From the NCBI RefSeq assembly GCF_963678635.1, contig NC_087064.1:84377847-84441846 (forward strand): a stretch of 64,000 nt of DNA. The letters run 5' to 3'. Positions 26,347 through 39,036 of this stretch are shown here, in pieces. Origin of the DNA: Symsagittifera roscoffensis. Taxonomy: Eukaryota; Xenacoelomorpha; Acoela; Convolutidae. The position numbers and the translations under genes were made by a program. The notes beneath the pieces are model-generated. The model had not been told where the DNA came from, made no database searches, and worked only from the letters and a program-made list of their open reading frames with translations. Each line of letters starts with the position of its first letter. Within the stretch, counting starts at the first letter, position 1.

Positions 26347-26751
26347 GCTATGTCTTCTTCAATTCAGACGCTCTTGACAGCTGTTTTCTTCACTTGGAAC
26401 TTGCAGTTGTTTCAGCTTTAAGATATCAAACTTCTTCCTGTGCTCTACGCATGTCATGATTGAGTTCAATTTTACTGACGCTGCGATTAGCAAGCATCAA
26501 CAAATCGGAACACACAGCAACTGATATTTCTTCAGAGTGTTTGCGTTTAGTTATCCGTACTAAAATTTTTTGAAGTCAGTCGCCAATGTATCTACCCCGA
26601 TTTTTTTTGTCTTATTTCAATTTGCTTAATTCAGCTTAGTTGCCTCATATTACGCCATTTGAGCGCGCGAACACTTGTCTTTCTTGAAATTTCATCCTCC
26701 GAAAGAACTGCCTTCAAGGCAAATGAATTTTTCGATTTAATTCGCGCAATT

Positions 26752-29700
26752 TTTTCAAATACTCTTTTTTTTTAATTATTGGTTTTTGCCTCGTGTTATG
26801 TCGGCTATCCTGCGATGCTATGCTTGTGATGTATCGCAAATGTAGCGATCGTCCGCTTTGCCTTTGCGTTCTACGTTTCTAATGAAGCCTGTCGAGACAG
26901 TGGTGCACACTCAATCCACCTAGTTTTCAAATACTCTTTTTTTTAATTATTGGCTTTTGCCTCGTGTTACGTCGACTATCCTGCGATGCTATGCTTGTGA
27001 TGTATCGCAAATGTAGCGATCGTCCGCTTTGCCTTTGCGTTCTACGTTTCTAATGAAGCCTGTCGAGACAGTGGTGAACACTCAATCCACCTAGTTTTCA
27101 AATACTCTTTTTTTAATTATTGGCTGTTGCCTCGTGTTATGTCGACTATCCTGCGATGCTATGCTTGTGATGAATGGCAAACGTAGCGATCGTCCGCTTT
27201 GTCTTTGCGTTCTACGTTTCTAATGAAGCCTGTCGAGACAGTGGTGCACACTCAATCCACCTAGTTTTCAAATACTCTTTTTTTTAATTATTGGCTTTTG
27301 CCTCGTGTTATGTCGACTATCCTGCGATGCTATGCTTGTGATGTATCGCAAATGTAGCGATCGTCCGCTTTGCTTTTGCGTTCTACGTTTCTAATGAAGC
27401 CTGTCGAGACAGTGGTGCACACTCAATCCACCTAGTTTTCAAATACTCTTTTTTTTAATTATTGGCTTTTGCCGCGTGTTATGTAGACTATCCTGCGATG
27501 CTATGCTTGTGATGTATCACAAACGTAGCGATCGTCCGCTTTGCCTTTGCGTTCTACGTTTCTAATGAAGCCTGTCGAGACAGTGGTGCACACTCAATCC
27601 ACCTAGTTTTCAAATACTCTTTTTTTTTAATTATTGGCTTTTGCCTCGTGTTATGTCGACTATCCTGCGATGCTACGCTTGTGATGTATCGCAAATGTAG
27701 CGATCGTCCGCTTTGCCTTTGCGTTCTACGTTTCTAATGAAGCCTGTTGAGACAGTGGTGCACACTCAATCCACCTAGTTTTCAAATACTCTTTTTTTTT
27801 AGTTATTGGCTTTTGCCTCGTGTTATGTCGACTATCCTGCGATGTTATGCTTGTGATGTATCGCAAATGTAGCGATCGTCCGCTTTGCCTTTGCGTTCTA
27901 CGTTTCTAATGAAGCCTGTCGAGACAGTGGTGCACACTCAATCCACCTAGTTTTCAAATACTCTTTTTTTTAATTATTGGCTTTTGCCTCGTGTTATGTC
28001 GACTATCCTGCGCTGCTATGCTTGTGATGTATTGCAAATGTAGCGATCGTCCGCTTTGCCTTTGCGTTCTACGTTTCTAATGAAGCCTGTCGAGACAGTG
28101 GTGAGCACTCAATCCACCTAGTTTTCAAATTCTCTTTTCTTTAATTATTGGCTGTTGCCTCGTGTTATGTCGACTATCCTGCGATTCTATGCTTGTGATG
28201 AATCGCAAATGTAGCGATCGTCCGCTTTGCCTTTGCGTTCTACGTTTCTAATGAAGCCTTTCGAGACGGTGGTGCACACTGAATCCACCTAGTTTTCAAA
28301 TACTCTTTTTTTAATTATTGGCTTTTGCCTCGTGTTATGTCGACTATCCTGCGATGTTATGCTTGTGATGTATCGCAAATGTAGCGATCGTCCGCTTTGC
28401 CTTTGCGTTCTACGTTTCTAATGAAGGCTGTCGAGACAGTGGTGCACACTCAATCCACCCAGTTTTCAAATACTCTTTTTTTAATTATTGGCTTTTGCCT
28501 CGTGTTATGTCGACTATCCTGCGATGCTATGCTTGTGATGTATCGCAAATGTAGCGATCGTCCGCTTTGCCTTTGCATTCTACGTTTCTAATGAAGCCTG
28601 TCGAGACAGTGGTGCACACTCAATCCACCTAGTTTTCAAATACTCTTTTTTTAATTATTGGCTGTTGCCTCGTGTTATGTCGACTATCCTGCGATGCTAT
28701 GCTTGTGATGAATGGCAAACGTAGCGATCGTCCGCTTTGTCTTTGCGTTCTACGTTTCTAATGAAGCCTGTCGAGACAGTGGTGCACACTCAATCCACCT
28801 AGTTTTCAAATACTCTTTTTTTTAATTATTGGTTTTTGCCTCGTGTTATGTCGGCTATCCTGCGATGCTATGCTTGTGATGTATCGCAAATGTAGCGATC
28901 GTCCGCTTTGCCTTTGCGTTCTACGTTTCTAATGAAGCCTGTCGAGACAGTGGTGCACACTCAATCCACCTAGTTTTCAAATACTCTTTTTTTTAATTAT
29001 TGGCTTTTGCCTCGTGTTATGTCGACTATCCTGCGCTGCTATGCTTGTGATGTATTGCAAATGTAGCGATCGTCCGCTTTGCCTTTGCGTTCTACGTTTC
29101 TAATGAAGCCTGTCGAGACAGTGGTGAGCACTCAATCCACCTAGTTTTCAAATACTCTTTTTTTTTAATTATTGGCTGTTGCCTCGTGTTATGTCGACTA
29201 TCCTGCGATTCTATGCTTGTGATGAATCGCAAATGTAGCGATCGTCCGCTTTGCCTTTGCGTTCTACGTTTCTAATGAAGCCTTTCGAGACGGTGGTGCA
29301 CACTGAATCCACCTAGTTTTCAAATACTCTTTTTTTAATTATTGGCTTTTGCCTCGTGTTATGTCGACTATCCTGCGATGTTATGCTTGTGATGTATCGC
29401 AAATGTAGCGATCGTCCGCTTTGCCTTTGCGTTCTACGTTTCTAATGAAGGCTGTCGAGACAGTGGTGCACACTCAATCCACCCAGTTTTCAAATACTCT
29501 TTTTTTAATTATTGGCTTTTGCCTCGTGTTATGTCGACTATCCTGCGATGCTATGCTTGTGATGTATCGCAAATGTAGCGATCGTCCGCTTTGCCTTTGC
29601 ATTCTACGTTTCTAATGAAGCCTGTCGAGACAGTGGTGCACACTCAATCCACCTAGTTTTCAAATACTCTTTTTTTAATTATTGGCTGTTGCCTCGTGTT

Positions 29701-32700
29701 ATGTCGACTATCCTGCGATGCTATGCTTGTGATGAATGGCAAACGTAGCGATCGTCCGCTTTGTCTTTGCGTTCTACGTTTCTAATGAAGCCTGTCGAGA
29801 CAGTGGTGCACACTCAATCCACCTAGTTTTCAAATACTCTTTTTTTTAATTATTGGTTTTTGCCTCGTGTTATGTCGGCTATCCTGCGATGCTATGCTTG
29901 TGATGTATCGCAAATGTAGCGATCGTCCGCTTTGCCTTTGCGTTCTACGTTTCTAATGAAGCCTGTCGAGACAGTGGTGCACACTCAATCCACCTAGTTT
30001 TCAAATACTCTTTTTTTTATTATTGGCTTTTGCCTCGTGTTATGTCGACTATCCTGCGATGCTATGCTTGTGATGTATCGCAAATGTAGCGATCGTCCGC
30101 TTTGCTTTTGCGTTCTACGTTTCTAATGAAGCCTGTCGAGACAGTGGTGCACACTCAATCCACCTAGTTTTCAAATACTCTTTTTTTTAATTATTGGCTT
30201 TCGCCGCGTGTTATGTCGACTATCCTGCGATGCTATGCTTGTGATGAATGGCAAACGTAGCGATCGTCCGCTTTGTCTTTGCGTTCTACGTTTCTAATGA
30301 AGCCTGTCGAGACAGTGGTGCACACTCAATCCACCTAGTTTTCAAATACTCTTTTTTTTAATTATTGGCTTTTGCCTCGTGTTATGTCGACTATCCTGCG
30401 ATGCTATGCTTGTGATGTATCGCAAATGTAGCGATCGTCCGCTTTGCTTTTGCGTTCTACGTTTCTAATGAAGCCTGTCGAGACAGTGGTGAACACTCAA
30501 TCCACCTAGTTTTCAAATACTCTTTTTTTAATTATTGGCTGTTGCCTCGTGTTATGTCGACTATCCTGCGATGCTATGCTTGTGATGTATCGCAAATGTA
30601 GCGATCGTCCGCTTTGCCTTTGCGTTCTACGTTTCTAATGAAGCCTGTCGAGACAGTGGTGAACACTCAATCCACCTAGTTTTCAAATACTCTTTTTTTA
30701 ATTATTGGCTGTTGCCTCGTGTTATGTCGACTATCCTGCGATGCTATGCTTGTGATGAATGGCAAACGTAGCGATCGTCCGCTTTGTCTTTGCGTTCTAC
30801 GTTTCTAATGAAGCCTGTCGAGACAGTGGTGAACACTCAATCCACCTAGTTTTCAAATACTCTTTTTTTAATTATTGGCTGTTGCTTCGTGTTATGTCGA
30901 CTATCCTGCGATGCTATGCCTGTGATGAATGGCAAACGTAGCGATCGTCCGCTTTGTCTTTGCGTTCTACGTTTCTAATGAAGCCTGTCGAGACAGTGGT
31001 GCACACTCAATCCACCTAGTTTTCAAATACTCTTTTTTTTTAATTATTGGCTTTTGCCTCGTGTTATGTCGACTATCCTGCGATGCTATGCTTGTGATGT
31101 ATCGCAAATGTAGCGATCGTCCGCTTTGCCTTTGCGTTCTACGTTTCTAATGAAGCCTGTCGAGACAGTGGTGAACACTCAATCCACCTAGTTTTCAAAT
31201 ACTCTTTTTTTAATTATTGGCTGTTGCCTCGTGTTATGTCGACTATCCTGCGATGCTATGCTTGTGATGTATCGCAAATGTAGCGATCGTCCGCTTTGCC
31301 TTTGCCTTCTACGTTTCTAATGAAGCCTGTCGAGACAGTGGTGAACACTCAATCCACCTAGTTTTCAAATACTCTTTTTTTAATTATTGGCTGTTGCCTC
31401 GTGTTATGTCGACTATCCTGCGATGCTATGCCTGTGATGAATGGCAAACGTAGCGATCGTCCGCTTTGTCTTTGCGTTCTACGTTTCTAATGAAGCCTGT
31501 CGAGACAGTGGTGCACACTCAATCCACCTAGTTTTCAAATACTCTTTTTTTTAATTATTGGCTTTTGCCTCGTGTTATGTCGACTATCCTGCGATGCTAT
31601 GCTTGTGATGTATCGCAAATGTAGCGATCGTCCGCTTTGCTTTTGCGTTCTACGTTTCTAATGAAGCCTGTCGAGACAGTGGTGCACACTCAATCCACCT
31701 AGTTTTCAAATACTCTTTTTTAAAATTATTGGCTTTTGCCGCGTGTTATGTAGACTATCCTGCGATGCTATGCTTGTGATGTATCACAAACGTAGCGATC
31801 GTCCGCTTTGCCTTTGCGTTCTACGTTTCTAATGAAGCCTGTCGAGACAGTGGTGCACACTCAATCCACCTAGTTTTCAAATACTCTTTTTTTTTAATTA
31901 TTGGCTTTTGCCTCGTGTTATGTCGACTATCCTGCGATGCTACGCTTGTGATGTATCGCAAATGTAGCGATCGTCCGCTTTGCCTTTGCGTTCTACGTTT
32001 CTAATGAAGCCTGTTGAGACAGTGGTGCACACTCAATCCACCTAGTTTTCAAATACTCTTTTTTTTTAGTTATTGGCTTTTGCCTCGTGTTATGTCGACT
32101 ATCCTGCGATGTTATGCTTGTGATGTATCGCAAATGTAGCGATCGTCCGCTTTGCCTTTGCGTTCTACGTTTCTAATGAAGCCTGTCGAGACAGTGGTGC
32201 ACACTCAATCCACCTAGTTTTCAAATACTCTTTTTTTTAAATTATTGGCTTTTGCCTCGTGTTATGTCGACTATCCTGCGCTGCTATGCTTGTGATGTAT
32301 TGCAAATGTAGCGATCGTCCGCTTTGCCTTTGCGTTCTACGTTTCTAATGAAGCCTGTCGAGACAGTGGTGAGCACTCAATCCACCTAGTTTTCAAATAC
32401 TCTTTTCTTTAATTATTGGCTGTTGCCTCGTGTTATGTCGACTATCCTGCGATTCTATGCTTGTGATGAATCGCAAATGTAGCGATCGTCCGCTTTGCCT
32501 TTGCGTTCTACGTTTCTAATGAAGCCTTTCGAGACGGTGGTGCACACTGAATCCACCTAGTTTTCAAATACTCTTTTTTTAATTATTGGCTTTTGCCTCG
32601 TGTTATGTCGACTATCCTGCGATGTTATGCTTGTGATGTATCGCAAATGTAGCGATCGTCCGCTTTGCCTTTGCGTTCTACGTTTCTAATGAAGGCTGTC

Positions 32701-35700
32701 GAGACAGTGGTGCACACTCAATCCACCCAGTTTTCAAATACTCTTTTTTTAATTATTGGCTTTTGCCTCGTGTTATGTCGACTATCCTGCGATGCTATGC
32801 TTGTGATGTATCGCAAATGTAGCGATCGTCCGCTTTGCCTTTGCATTCTACGTTTCTAATGAAGCCTGTCGAGACAGTGGTGCACACTCAACCCACCTAG
32901 TTTCCAAATACTCTTTTTTTTAATTATTGGCTTTTGCCTCGTGTTATGTCCTGCGATGCTATGCTTGTGATGTATCGCAAATGTAGCGATCGTCCGCTTT
33001 GCCTTTGCGTTCTACGTTTCTAATGAAGCCTGTCGAGACAGAGGTGCACAATCAATCCACCTAGTTTTCAAGTACTCTTTTTTTAATTATTGGCTTTTGC
33101 CTCGTGTTATGTCGACTATCCTGCGATGCTATGCTTGTGATGTATCGCAAATGTAGCGATCGTCCGCTCTGCCTTTGCGTTCTACGTTTCTAATGAAGCC
33201 TGTCGAGTCAGTGGTGCACACTCAATCCACCTAGTTTTCAAATACTTTTTTTTTAATTATTGGCTTTTGCCTCGTGTTATGTCGACTATCCTGCGATGCT
33301 ATGCTTGTGATGTATCGCAAATGTAGCGATCGTCCGCTTTGCCTTTGCGTTCTACGTTTCTAATGAAGCCTGTCGAGACAGTGGTGCACACTCAATCCAC
33401 CTAGTTTTCAAATACTCTTTTTTTTAATTATTGGCTTTTGCCTCGTGTTATGTCGACTATCCTGCGCTGCTATGCTTGTGATGTATTGCAAATGTAGCGA
33501 TCGTCCGCTTTGCCTTTGCGTTCTACGTTTCTAATGAAGCCTGTCGAGACAGTGGTGAGCACTCAATCCACCTAGTTTTCAAATACTCTTTTTTTTAATT
33601 ATTGGCTGTTGCCTCGTGTTATGTCGACTATCCTGCGATTCTATGCTTGTGATGAATCGCAAATGTAGCGATCGTCCGCTTTGCCTTTGCGTTCTACGTT
33701 TCTAATGAAGCCTTTCGAGACGGTGGTGCACACTGAATCCACCTAGTTTTCAAATACTCTTTTTTTAATTATTGGCTTTTGCCTCGTGTTATGTCGACTA
33801 TCCTGCGATGTTATGCTTGTGATGTATCGCAAATGTAGCGATCGTCCGCTTTGCCTTTGCGTTCTACGTTTCTAATGAAGGCTGTCGAGACAGTGGTGCA
33901 CACTCAATCCACCCAGTTTTCAAATACTCTTTTTTTTAATTATTGGCTTTTGCCTCGTGTTATGTCGACTATCCTGCGATGCTATGCTTGTGATGTATCG
34001 CAAATGTAGCGATCGTCCGCTTTGCCTTTGCATTCTACGTTTCTAATGAAGCCTGTCGAGACAGTGGTGCACACTCAATCCACCTAGTTTCCAAATACTC
34101 TTTTTTTTTTAATTATTGGCTTTTGCCTCGTGTTATGTCCTGCGATGCTATGCTTGTGATGTATCGCAAATGTAGCGATCGTCCGCTTTGCCTTTGCGTT
34201 CTACGTTTCTAATGAAGCCTGTCGAGACAGAGGTGCACAATCAATCCACCTAGTTTTCAAGTACTCTTTTTTTTAATTATTGGCTTTTGCCTCGTGTTAT
34301 GTCGACTATCCTGCGATGCTATGCTTGTGATGTATCGTATCGCAAATGTAGCGATCGTCCGCTCTGCCTTTGTATTCTACGTTTCTAATGAAGCCTGTCG
34401 AGTCAGTGGTGCACACTCAATCCACCTAGTTTTCAAATACTTTTTTTTAATTATTGGCTTTTGCCTCGTGTTATGTCGACTATCCTGCGATGCTATGCTT
34501 GTGATGTATCGCAAATGTAGCGATCGTCCGCTCTGCCTTTGCGTTCTACGTTTCTAATGAAGCCTGTCGAGTCAGTGGTGCACACTCAATCCACCTAGTT
34601 TTCAAATACTTTTTTGAAATTATTGGCTTTTGCCTCGTGTTATGTCGACTATCCTGCGATGCTATGCTTGTGATGTATCGCAAATGTAGCGATCGTCCGC
34701 TCTGCCTTTGCGTTCTACGTTTCTAATGAAGCCTGTCGAGTCAGTGGTGCACACTCAATCCACCTAGTTTTCAAATACTTTTTTAAAATTATTGGCTTTT
34801 GCCTCGTGTTATGTCGACTATCCTGCGATGCTATGCTTGTGATGTATCGCAAATGTAGCGATCGTCCGCTTTGCCTTTGCATTCTACGTTTCTAATGAAG
34901 CCTGTCGAGACAGTGGTGCACACTCAATCCACCTAGTTTCCAAATACTCTTTTTTTTTAATTATTGGCTTTTGCCTCGTGTTATGTCGACTATCCTGCGA
35001 TGCTATGCTTGTGATGTATCGCAAATGTAGCGATCGTCCGCTCTGCCTTTGCGTTCTACTTTTCTAATGAAGCCTGTCGAGTCAGTGGTGCACACTCAAT
35101 CCACCTAGTTTTCAAATACTTTTTTTAAATTATTGGCTTTTGCCTCGTGTTATGTCGACTATCATGCGATGCTATGCTTGTGATGTATCGCAAATGTAGC
35201 GATCGTCCGCTTTGCCTTTGCGTTCTACGTTTCTAATGAAGCCTGTCGAGACAGAGGTGCACAATCAATCCACCTAGTTTTCAAGTACTCTTTTTTTTAA
35301 TTATTGGCTTTTGCCTCGTGTTATGTCGACTATCCTGCGATGCTATGCTTGTGATGTATCGCAAATGTAGCGATCGTCCGCTCTGCCTTTGCGCTCTACG
35401 TTTCTAATGAAGCCTGTCGAGTCAGTGGTGCACACTCAATCCACCTAGTTTTCAAATACTTTTTTTTTAATTATTGGCTTTTGCCTCGTGTTATGTCGAC
35501 TATCCTGCGATGCTATGCTTGTGATGTATCGCAAATGTAGCGATCGACCGCTCTGCCTTTGCGTTCTACGTTTCTAATGAAGCCTGTCGAGTCAGTGGTG
35601 CACACTCAATCCACCTAGTTTTCAAATACTTTTTTTTAATTATTGGCTTTTGCCTCGTGTTATGTCGACTATCCTGCGCTGCTATGCTTGTGATGTATCG

Positions 35701-36130
35701 CAAATGTAGCGATCGTCCGCTCTGCCTTTGCGTTCTACGTTTCTAATGAAGCCTGTCGAGTCAGTGGTGCACACTCAATCCACCTAGTTTTCAAATACTT
35801 TTTTTTTAATTATTGGCTTTTGCCTCGTGTTATGTCGACTATCCTGCGATGCTATGCTTGTGATGTATCGCAAATGTAGCGATCGTCCGCTCTGCCTTTG
35901 CGTTCTACGTTTCTAATGAAGCCTGTCGAGTCAGTGGTGCACACTCAATCCACCTAGTTTTCAAATACTTTTTTTTAAATTATTGGCTTTTGCCTCGTGT
36001 TATGTCGACTATCCTGCGATGCTATGCTTGTGATGTATCGCAAATGTAGCGATCGTCCGCTCTGCCTTTGCGTTCTACGTTCTAATGAAGCCTGTCGAGA
36101 CAGTGGTGCACACTCAATCCACCTAGTTTT
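26752..36130. repeat. ~170.7-bp satellite array, about 55 copies
   Basis: Head-to-tail units of 170-171 bp (length varies mostly in one T run). Conserved landmarks are GTAGCGATCGTCCGC, CTACGTTTCTAATGAAGCC, GTCGAGACAGTGGTG, CAATCCACCTAGTTTTCAAA, TTATTGGCTTTTGCC and GTCGACTATCCTGCG. Variants recur in blocks: a six-monomer block repeats at 1024-bp spacing (28397 vs 29421), and a variant run near 27484 returns 4267 bp (25 units) later at 31751. Short open frames in it (about 64 codons, identical at three places) are by-products of the period. The last ~10 units form a distinct subtype with CGCTCTGCC and GAGTCAGTGG. Confidence 0.97.
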
Positions 36131-36220
36131 GAGTGTCAGTTTTTCATGGCATTCTGGTCTTGATTCGGCTTGTTGTTTTAGGCGCTTTTGTTTTTAAACG
36201 TTGTTCATATTCTCTCTTAG

Positions 36221-36349
36221 CCGCAGTTTGGCTACAGTGACAGCAAGAGACTCGCCAATGCTAGACCATCTATTTGCCCATACCAGGGATCGTTTGGTGT
36301 ACCCTACTCACTGTTTGCTATGTTCAATTACCTTCTGAAGTTTTTTTAA
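36221..36349 (+). CDS. possible orphan terminal exon, unrecognised
   Basis: A strong acceptor TCTCTCTTAG (36211-36220) is followed by a GC-richer stretch open for 42 codons to TAA at 36347-36349 (PQFGYSDSKRLANARPSICP..., ending NYLLKFF). A second frame is also open for 38 codons to TGA at 36336. I recognise neither product and find no upstream partner exon on the + strand, so it could be a gene relic or a last exon whose other exons lie across the satellite. Confidence 0.25.
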   Translation, partial: PQFGYSDSKRLANARPSICPYQGSFGVPYSLFAMFNYLLKFF

Positions 36350-37089
36350 TGTGGACCTGTTATTTTGCTGACGACTAAAATCGAACAGCGACATTATCTT
36401 GTCGTTAGTAAAGTGTTGACTCTCAAAATGCGTTGACTGAAAAATCGTTTTGGGAGGCTAAATTTTTGCACTGATGGCAGAAACACAATAATTCAAATGC
36501 TATAATTCGCATTTGCTCAATCTATTTGTGGGACAATAATGATGATGACGTTTTGGCGGAGTTGAATCTCGTATAGGGTAAAGAACAGTTAACTGGAAGA
36601 AGAGGTTCTCTGGCAAACTCCGTCGCCCAAATCTGTTCCTGCAGTAGCCGATAGATAGGAGGGAGGGATTCGGTGGATGACATTGTTGAAGGAAGGGGCT
36701 CAGTGTTAAATCTAACTCTGGTTTCTCTTTTGTTGGCAAACTTTGGCTGTTCTAAAACATGATCATTGTCGCAATCTTTGGGCTCTCTTTTTTAGCGAGA
36801 ATCATGTCAAATCTTCAACTTTTTCGCCGCTAACGCGTTTCGAAAGGAAAAATGACATTTCACCTTACTGCTCAGATTGATTTGAACTTGGCCTTTTTTA
36901 TTTTTTGTTATCAATAATAAATTACACTCTCAAAAAGTTGAGACTGATCGTCAATATAGCTCGACCAGCCTAGTAACAAAATTTAAAGAGCAAAACTCAA
37001 CACAGATTTCCAAATAATCGGGGCGGGTACAAAAATATGTACATCTCAATTTTGCTGGGTGCACATCAATTGATTAAAGTTGATTGGGG
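36350..37089. other. spacer between satellite and ankyrin gene
   Basis: Apart from the possible exon just upstream and the ankyrin gene's poly(A) signal, I see no supported feature. Short open frames on either strand show no family resemblance. Confidence 0.5.
36897..36902 (-). terminator. poly(A) signal for the ankyrin gene
   Basis: AATAAA on the minus strand, ~190 bp downstream of the ankyrin gene stop codon. Assigned by position. Confidence 0.5.
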
Positions 37090-37359
37090 CTAAAATTGAA
37101 AAGTAGTTTGATCTTTGATATTACCGCCTGTAAATTTTGAATGCAAAATCATGTGCAGCTTCTTGAGCTCATTGTAATTGAATGCGTCTGAATCAATGCT
37201 TCGTTTTTTGGACGCCCTAGTTGTCAGGAAAGGCAAGCCAGCAGTGGGGGCAGTCAGCGCCGACCTTGGGGGCGATCGTTCTCCGCGTCTTCGCAACGTC
37301 ATCCGCTGTTCAGTCTTCGCTCGAGACAGCAGACCGAGACGCGTCATTTTGTTTGCTCG
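37090..37359 (-). CDS. ankyrin gene exon 4, basic C-terminal tail
   Basis: Acceptor GTTTTAG ends at 37360. Encodes RANKMTRLGLLSRAKTEQR and on to KDQTTFQF with the stop at 37090. It is noticeably GC-rich around 37210-37350. Frame and phase fit exon 3, but no domain confirms it, so it is less sure than the others. Confidence 0.6.
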   Translation of the reverse strand, partial: RANKMTRLGLLSRAKTEQRMTLRRRGERSPPRSALTAPTAGLPFLTTRASKKRSIDSDAFNYNELKKLHMILHSKFTGGNIKDQTTFQF

Positions 37360-38091
37360 CTAAAACTCACAATGGCGCTCAAATTTCTGCAAATGATTCT
37401 GGGCTTCTTGCACTGTGTAGATTTTTCAAAGCATGAAACTCCTAAGCTTTTTCTAAATCTGTTTTCAAAAATCCTTGTTAAAAAGCCGTTTTGAGTTCGT
37501 AGAAGGTAATGAAACATTTTTTACCTGAGCTTCGATTTTCTTTAATTTTAAGTTTGCCCAGTCTCTAGAACTCCTATAGTTAACTGATTCCTTGAGGAGA
37601 TAGTTTGCGTTTCCTTCAATCAGCAGCAAGTTTGCACATTCAAAATGTTCCATTTTGATTGCCAGAATCAAAGGTGTTACACCATCGGATGATCTGGGGT
37701 CAACTCCCAGCCCCAGTTCACGAAAAAGTTTGATGATAAGTGTTAATATAGAGGCGTCTCCATATATCACTGCGTGGTGTAAGTTAGAAAGGCCGTTTGC
37801 ATCTGTGTTATTCATCGTAATAGTCGCTTTGTTCTCCAAGAGTACATGAAGCAGCGCAGTTCTTCCTGAAGTTTTTCTCATTTTATTATTTGAGCATCCA
37901 AAAATGAAGTTTTAGATTTTTTAAAATAATTTCACTGTCGTGGCGTTTTTCAATGGATAAAATACTTTTCTGTTGATGTATTGTATTTCGATATCTCTTT
38001 GTGAATTCACATAGTTTTTGATTTTGATGAACACGCTTATATATGAATGAGAAGCCCAAAAATTATGACACTAAAATGATAGAATGCTCTG

Positions 38092-38137
<46 letters not shown>

Positions 38138-38659
38138 GTGTGTACCTTTCATGATGGCGTATGTGAATATGTTCCTGTTGTAGATGTCTGTGGCGTCGTG
38201 GTCTGTTCGCGGGTCCTCCATTAGCAAATTGAACATTTTCATCCCCAATTGCTCGTCGTCAATTAAAGCGCACAGTATCAAAGGAGTTTTTTCAGTGTCG
38301 TCTCTAGGGTTCACCTGAAATAGTGCAACGATCGGTTGTCAAAAATTTTATTTATTGCAAAGGATTGATCCCTTGTGCTTCTGAAGTTGATTTGCTTGAA
38401 ATGATAATTTTTGATCTCCAGCTTGTAATTTTTTCGTTAAAGTGACATCAGAGTAAAACTGTTTACAAAAATGTTCAACACAAATTTTGGTTCTTGTAAG
38501 AAATCGTGATACTAGTTTTTTTCTACTTCAGATAGTTTCCAAAGACTGAAAATTTTTGAGCCTTCACAAATCACTTACCTTAATTTGTCTGCCCATTTTG
38601 AGCAAAAGCCTTAGTTGGTGCACCCTTCCATGGGATACCACTTTATGGAGAATAGACAT
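37090..38659 (-). CDS. ankyrin-repeat protein, four exons (whole gene)
   Basis: Four minus-strand exons (38659-38579, 38314-38146, 37865-37525, 37359-37090) join in phase to 286 aa. About five ankyrin repeats are visible: SILHKVVSHGRVHQLRLLLK at the N-terminus; TPLILCALIDDEQLGMKMFNLL; NIFTYAIMKGRTALLHVLLE, which is built only after splicing; NLHHAVIYGDASILTLIIK; and TPLILAIKMEHFECANLLL. The last exon adds an 89-aa non-repeat, basic tail (RRRGERSPPRS). Ankyrin repeats mediate protein-protein contacts; the partner and cell role are unknown and I cannot assign an orthologue. The start is the ATG at 38659; no in-frame stop was seen in the 40 bp just upstream, so a slightly longer N-terminus is possible. 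Transcribed divergently from the PRKCSH-like gene, with ~380 bp between them. Confidence 0.8.
37525..37865 (-). CDS. ankyrin gene exon 3
   Basis: Acceptor CTTCAG ends at 37866; completes glycine, then RTALLHVLLENKATI through two further repeats to KKIEAQ, donor GTAAAA at 37524. Phase 0. Confidence 0.82.
38092..38137. repeat. (CAA)n microsatellite, ~15 units
   Basis: Uninterrupted ACA/CAA repeat 8 bp inside ankyrin intron 2. On the minus strand it reads as TTG repeats right after the donor, so intron retention would add a poly-leucine run. Likely length-polymorphic. Confidence 0.95.
38146..38314 (-). CDS. ankyrin gene exon 2
   Basis: Acceptor TTTCAG ends at 38315. Begins VNPRDDTEKTPLILCALIDD and ends AIMK plus one base, donor GTACAC at 38145. 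A CAA/TTG microsatellite starts 8 bp into the intron. Confidence 0.8.
38579..38659 (-). CDS. ankyrin gene exon 1
   Basis: 27 codons, MSILHKVVSHGRVHQLRLLL then KMGRQIK, followed by donor GTAAGT (38578-38573). Phase 0. Too short for a standard ORF list but an obvious ankyrin helix pair. Confidence 0.78.
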
Positions 38660-39036
38660 CACGCGTAACAGATATAAAAGTATCCGGGCGCAATAAAAAA
38701 GAAGCTAGTTTTTCAATTTTATCACAACAGTACGGCTAGAGTACTTTTCATTTGTTTATTTGTTGATGAGACCAGAGCTGAACAAGTTTGCAGTTTGTTC
38801 CAGTCATAAAAAGCTAGATTAAAATCGAACATAGCGTGTTTTAGTCGGCTTTTTAAAGCGAATAGTATGCAAAGTCATTGGCTAATAACTATGCTTTCTC
38901 TTTTAAGCGTCGTGAACGCTCGATTAATTTGAAGCAAAGAGTCATTTTTCTATTGAAAACTTTGAAGATTCGTAGACTATTTTTTGTCAAAAAAATCAGC
39001 TCGGTATTGTTTTTAGATGAATGTTTGAATAATAAG
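38660..39036. promoter_or_regulatory. divergent promoter region
   Basis: About 380 bp separate the ankyrin start (minus) and the first PRKCSH-like exon (plus). A TATAAAAG lies on the + strand at 38673-38680, close to the ankyrin ATG. AG-type acceptors precede 39017 and 39037. Shared promoter function is inferred from layout only. Confidence 0.4.

Larger units (their letters stand above)
21674..26751. other. intergenic DNA between mannosidase gene and satellite
   Basis: No gene supported. Open frames here, including 98 codons at 25120-25416, lack family resemblance and overlap dispersed repeats. The stretch holds element copies (21925, 23450, 25490, 26010), dispersed repeat D copy 2 and a duplicated ~110-bp segment at 22571 and 25052. 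Confidence 0.65.

Noticed and set aside
26752-36130. Repeated ~64-codon open frames inside the 170.7-bp satellite as a gene family
   Set aside because: They arise because 171 is divisible by three; they are interrupted wherever a unit is 170 bp and show no domain or codon signal.
38063-38145. Poly-leucine extension of ankyrin exon 2
   Set aside because: It comes from reading past a GT donor into a TTG microsatellite; splicing at 38146 restores an ankyrin repeat in frame.
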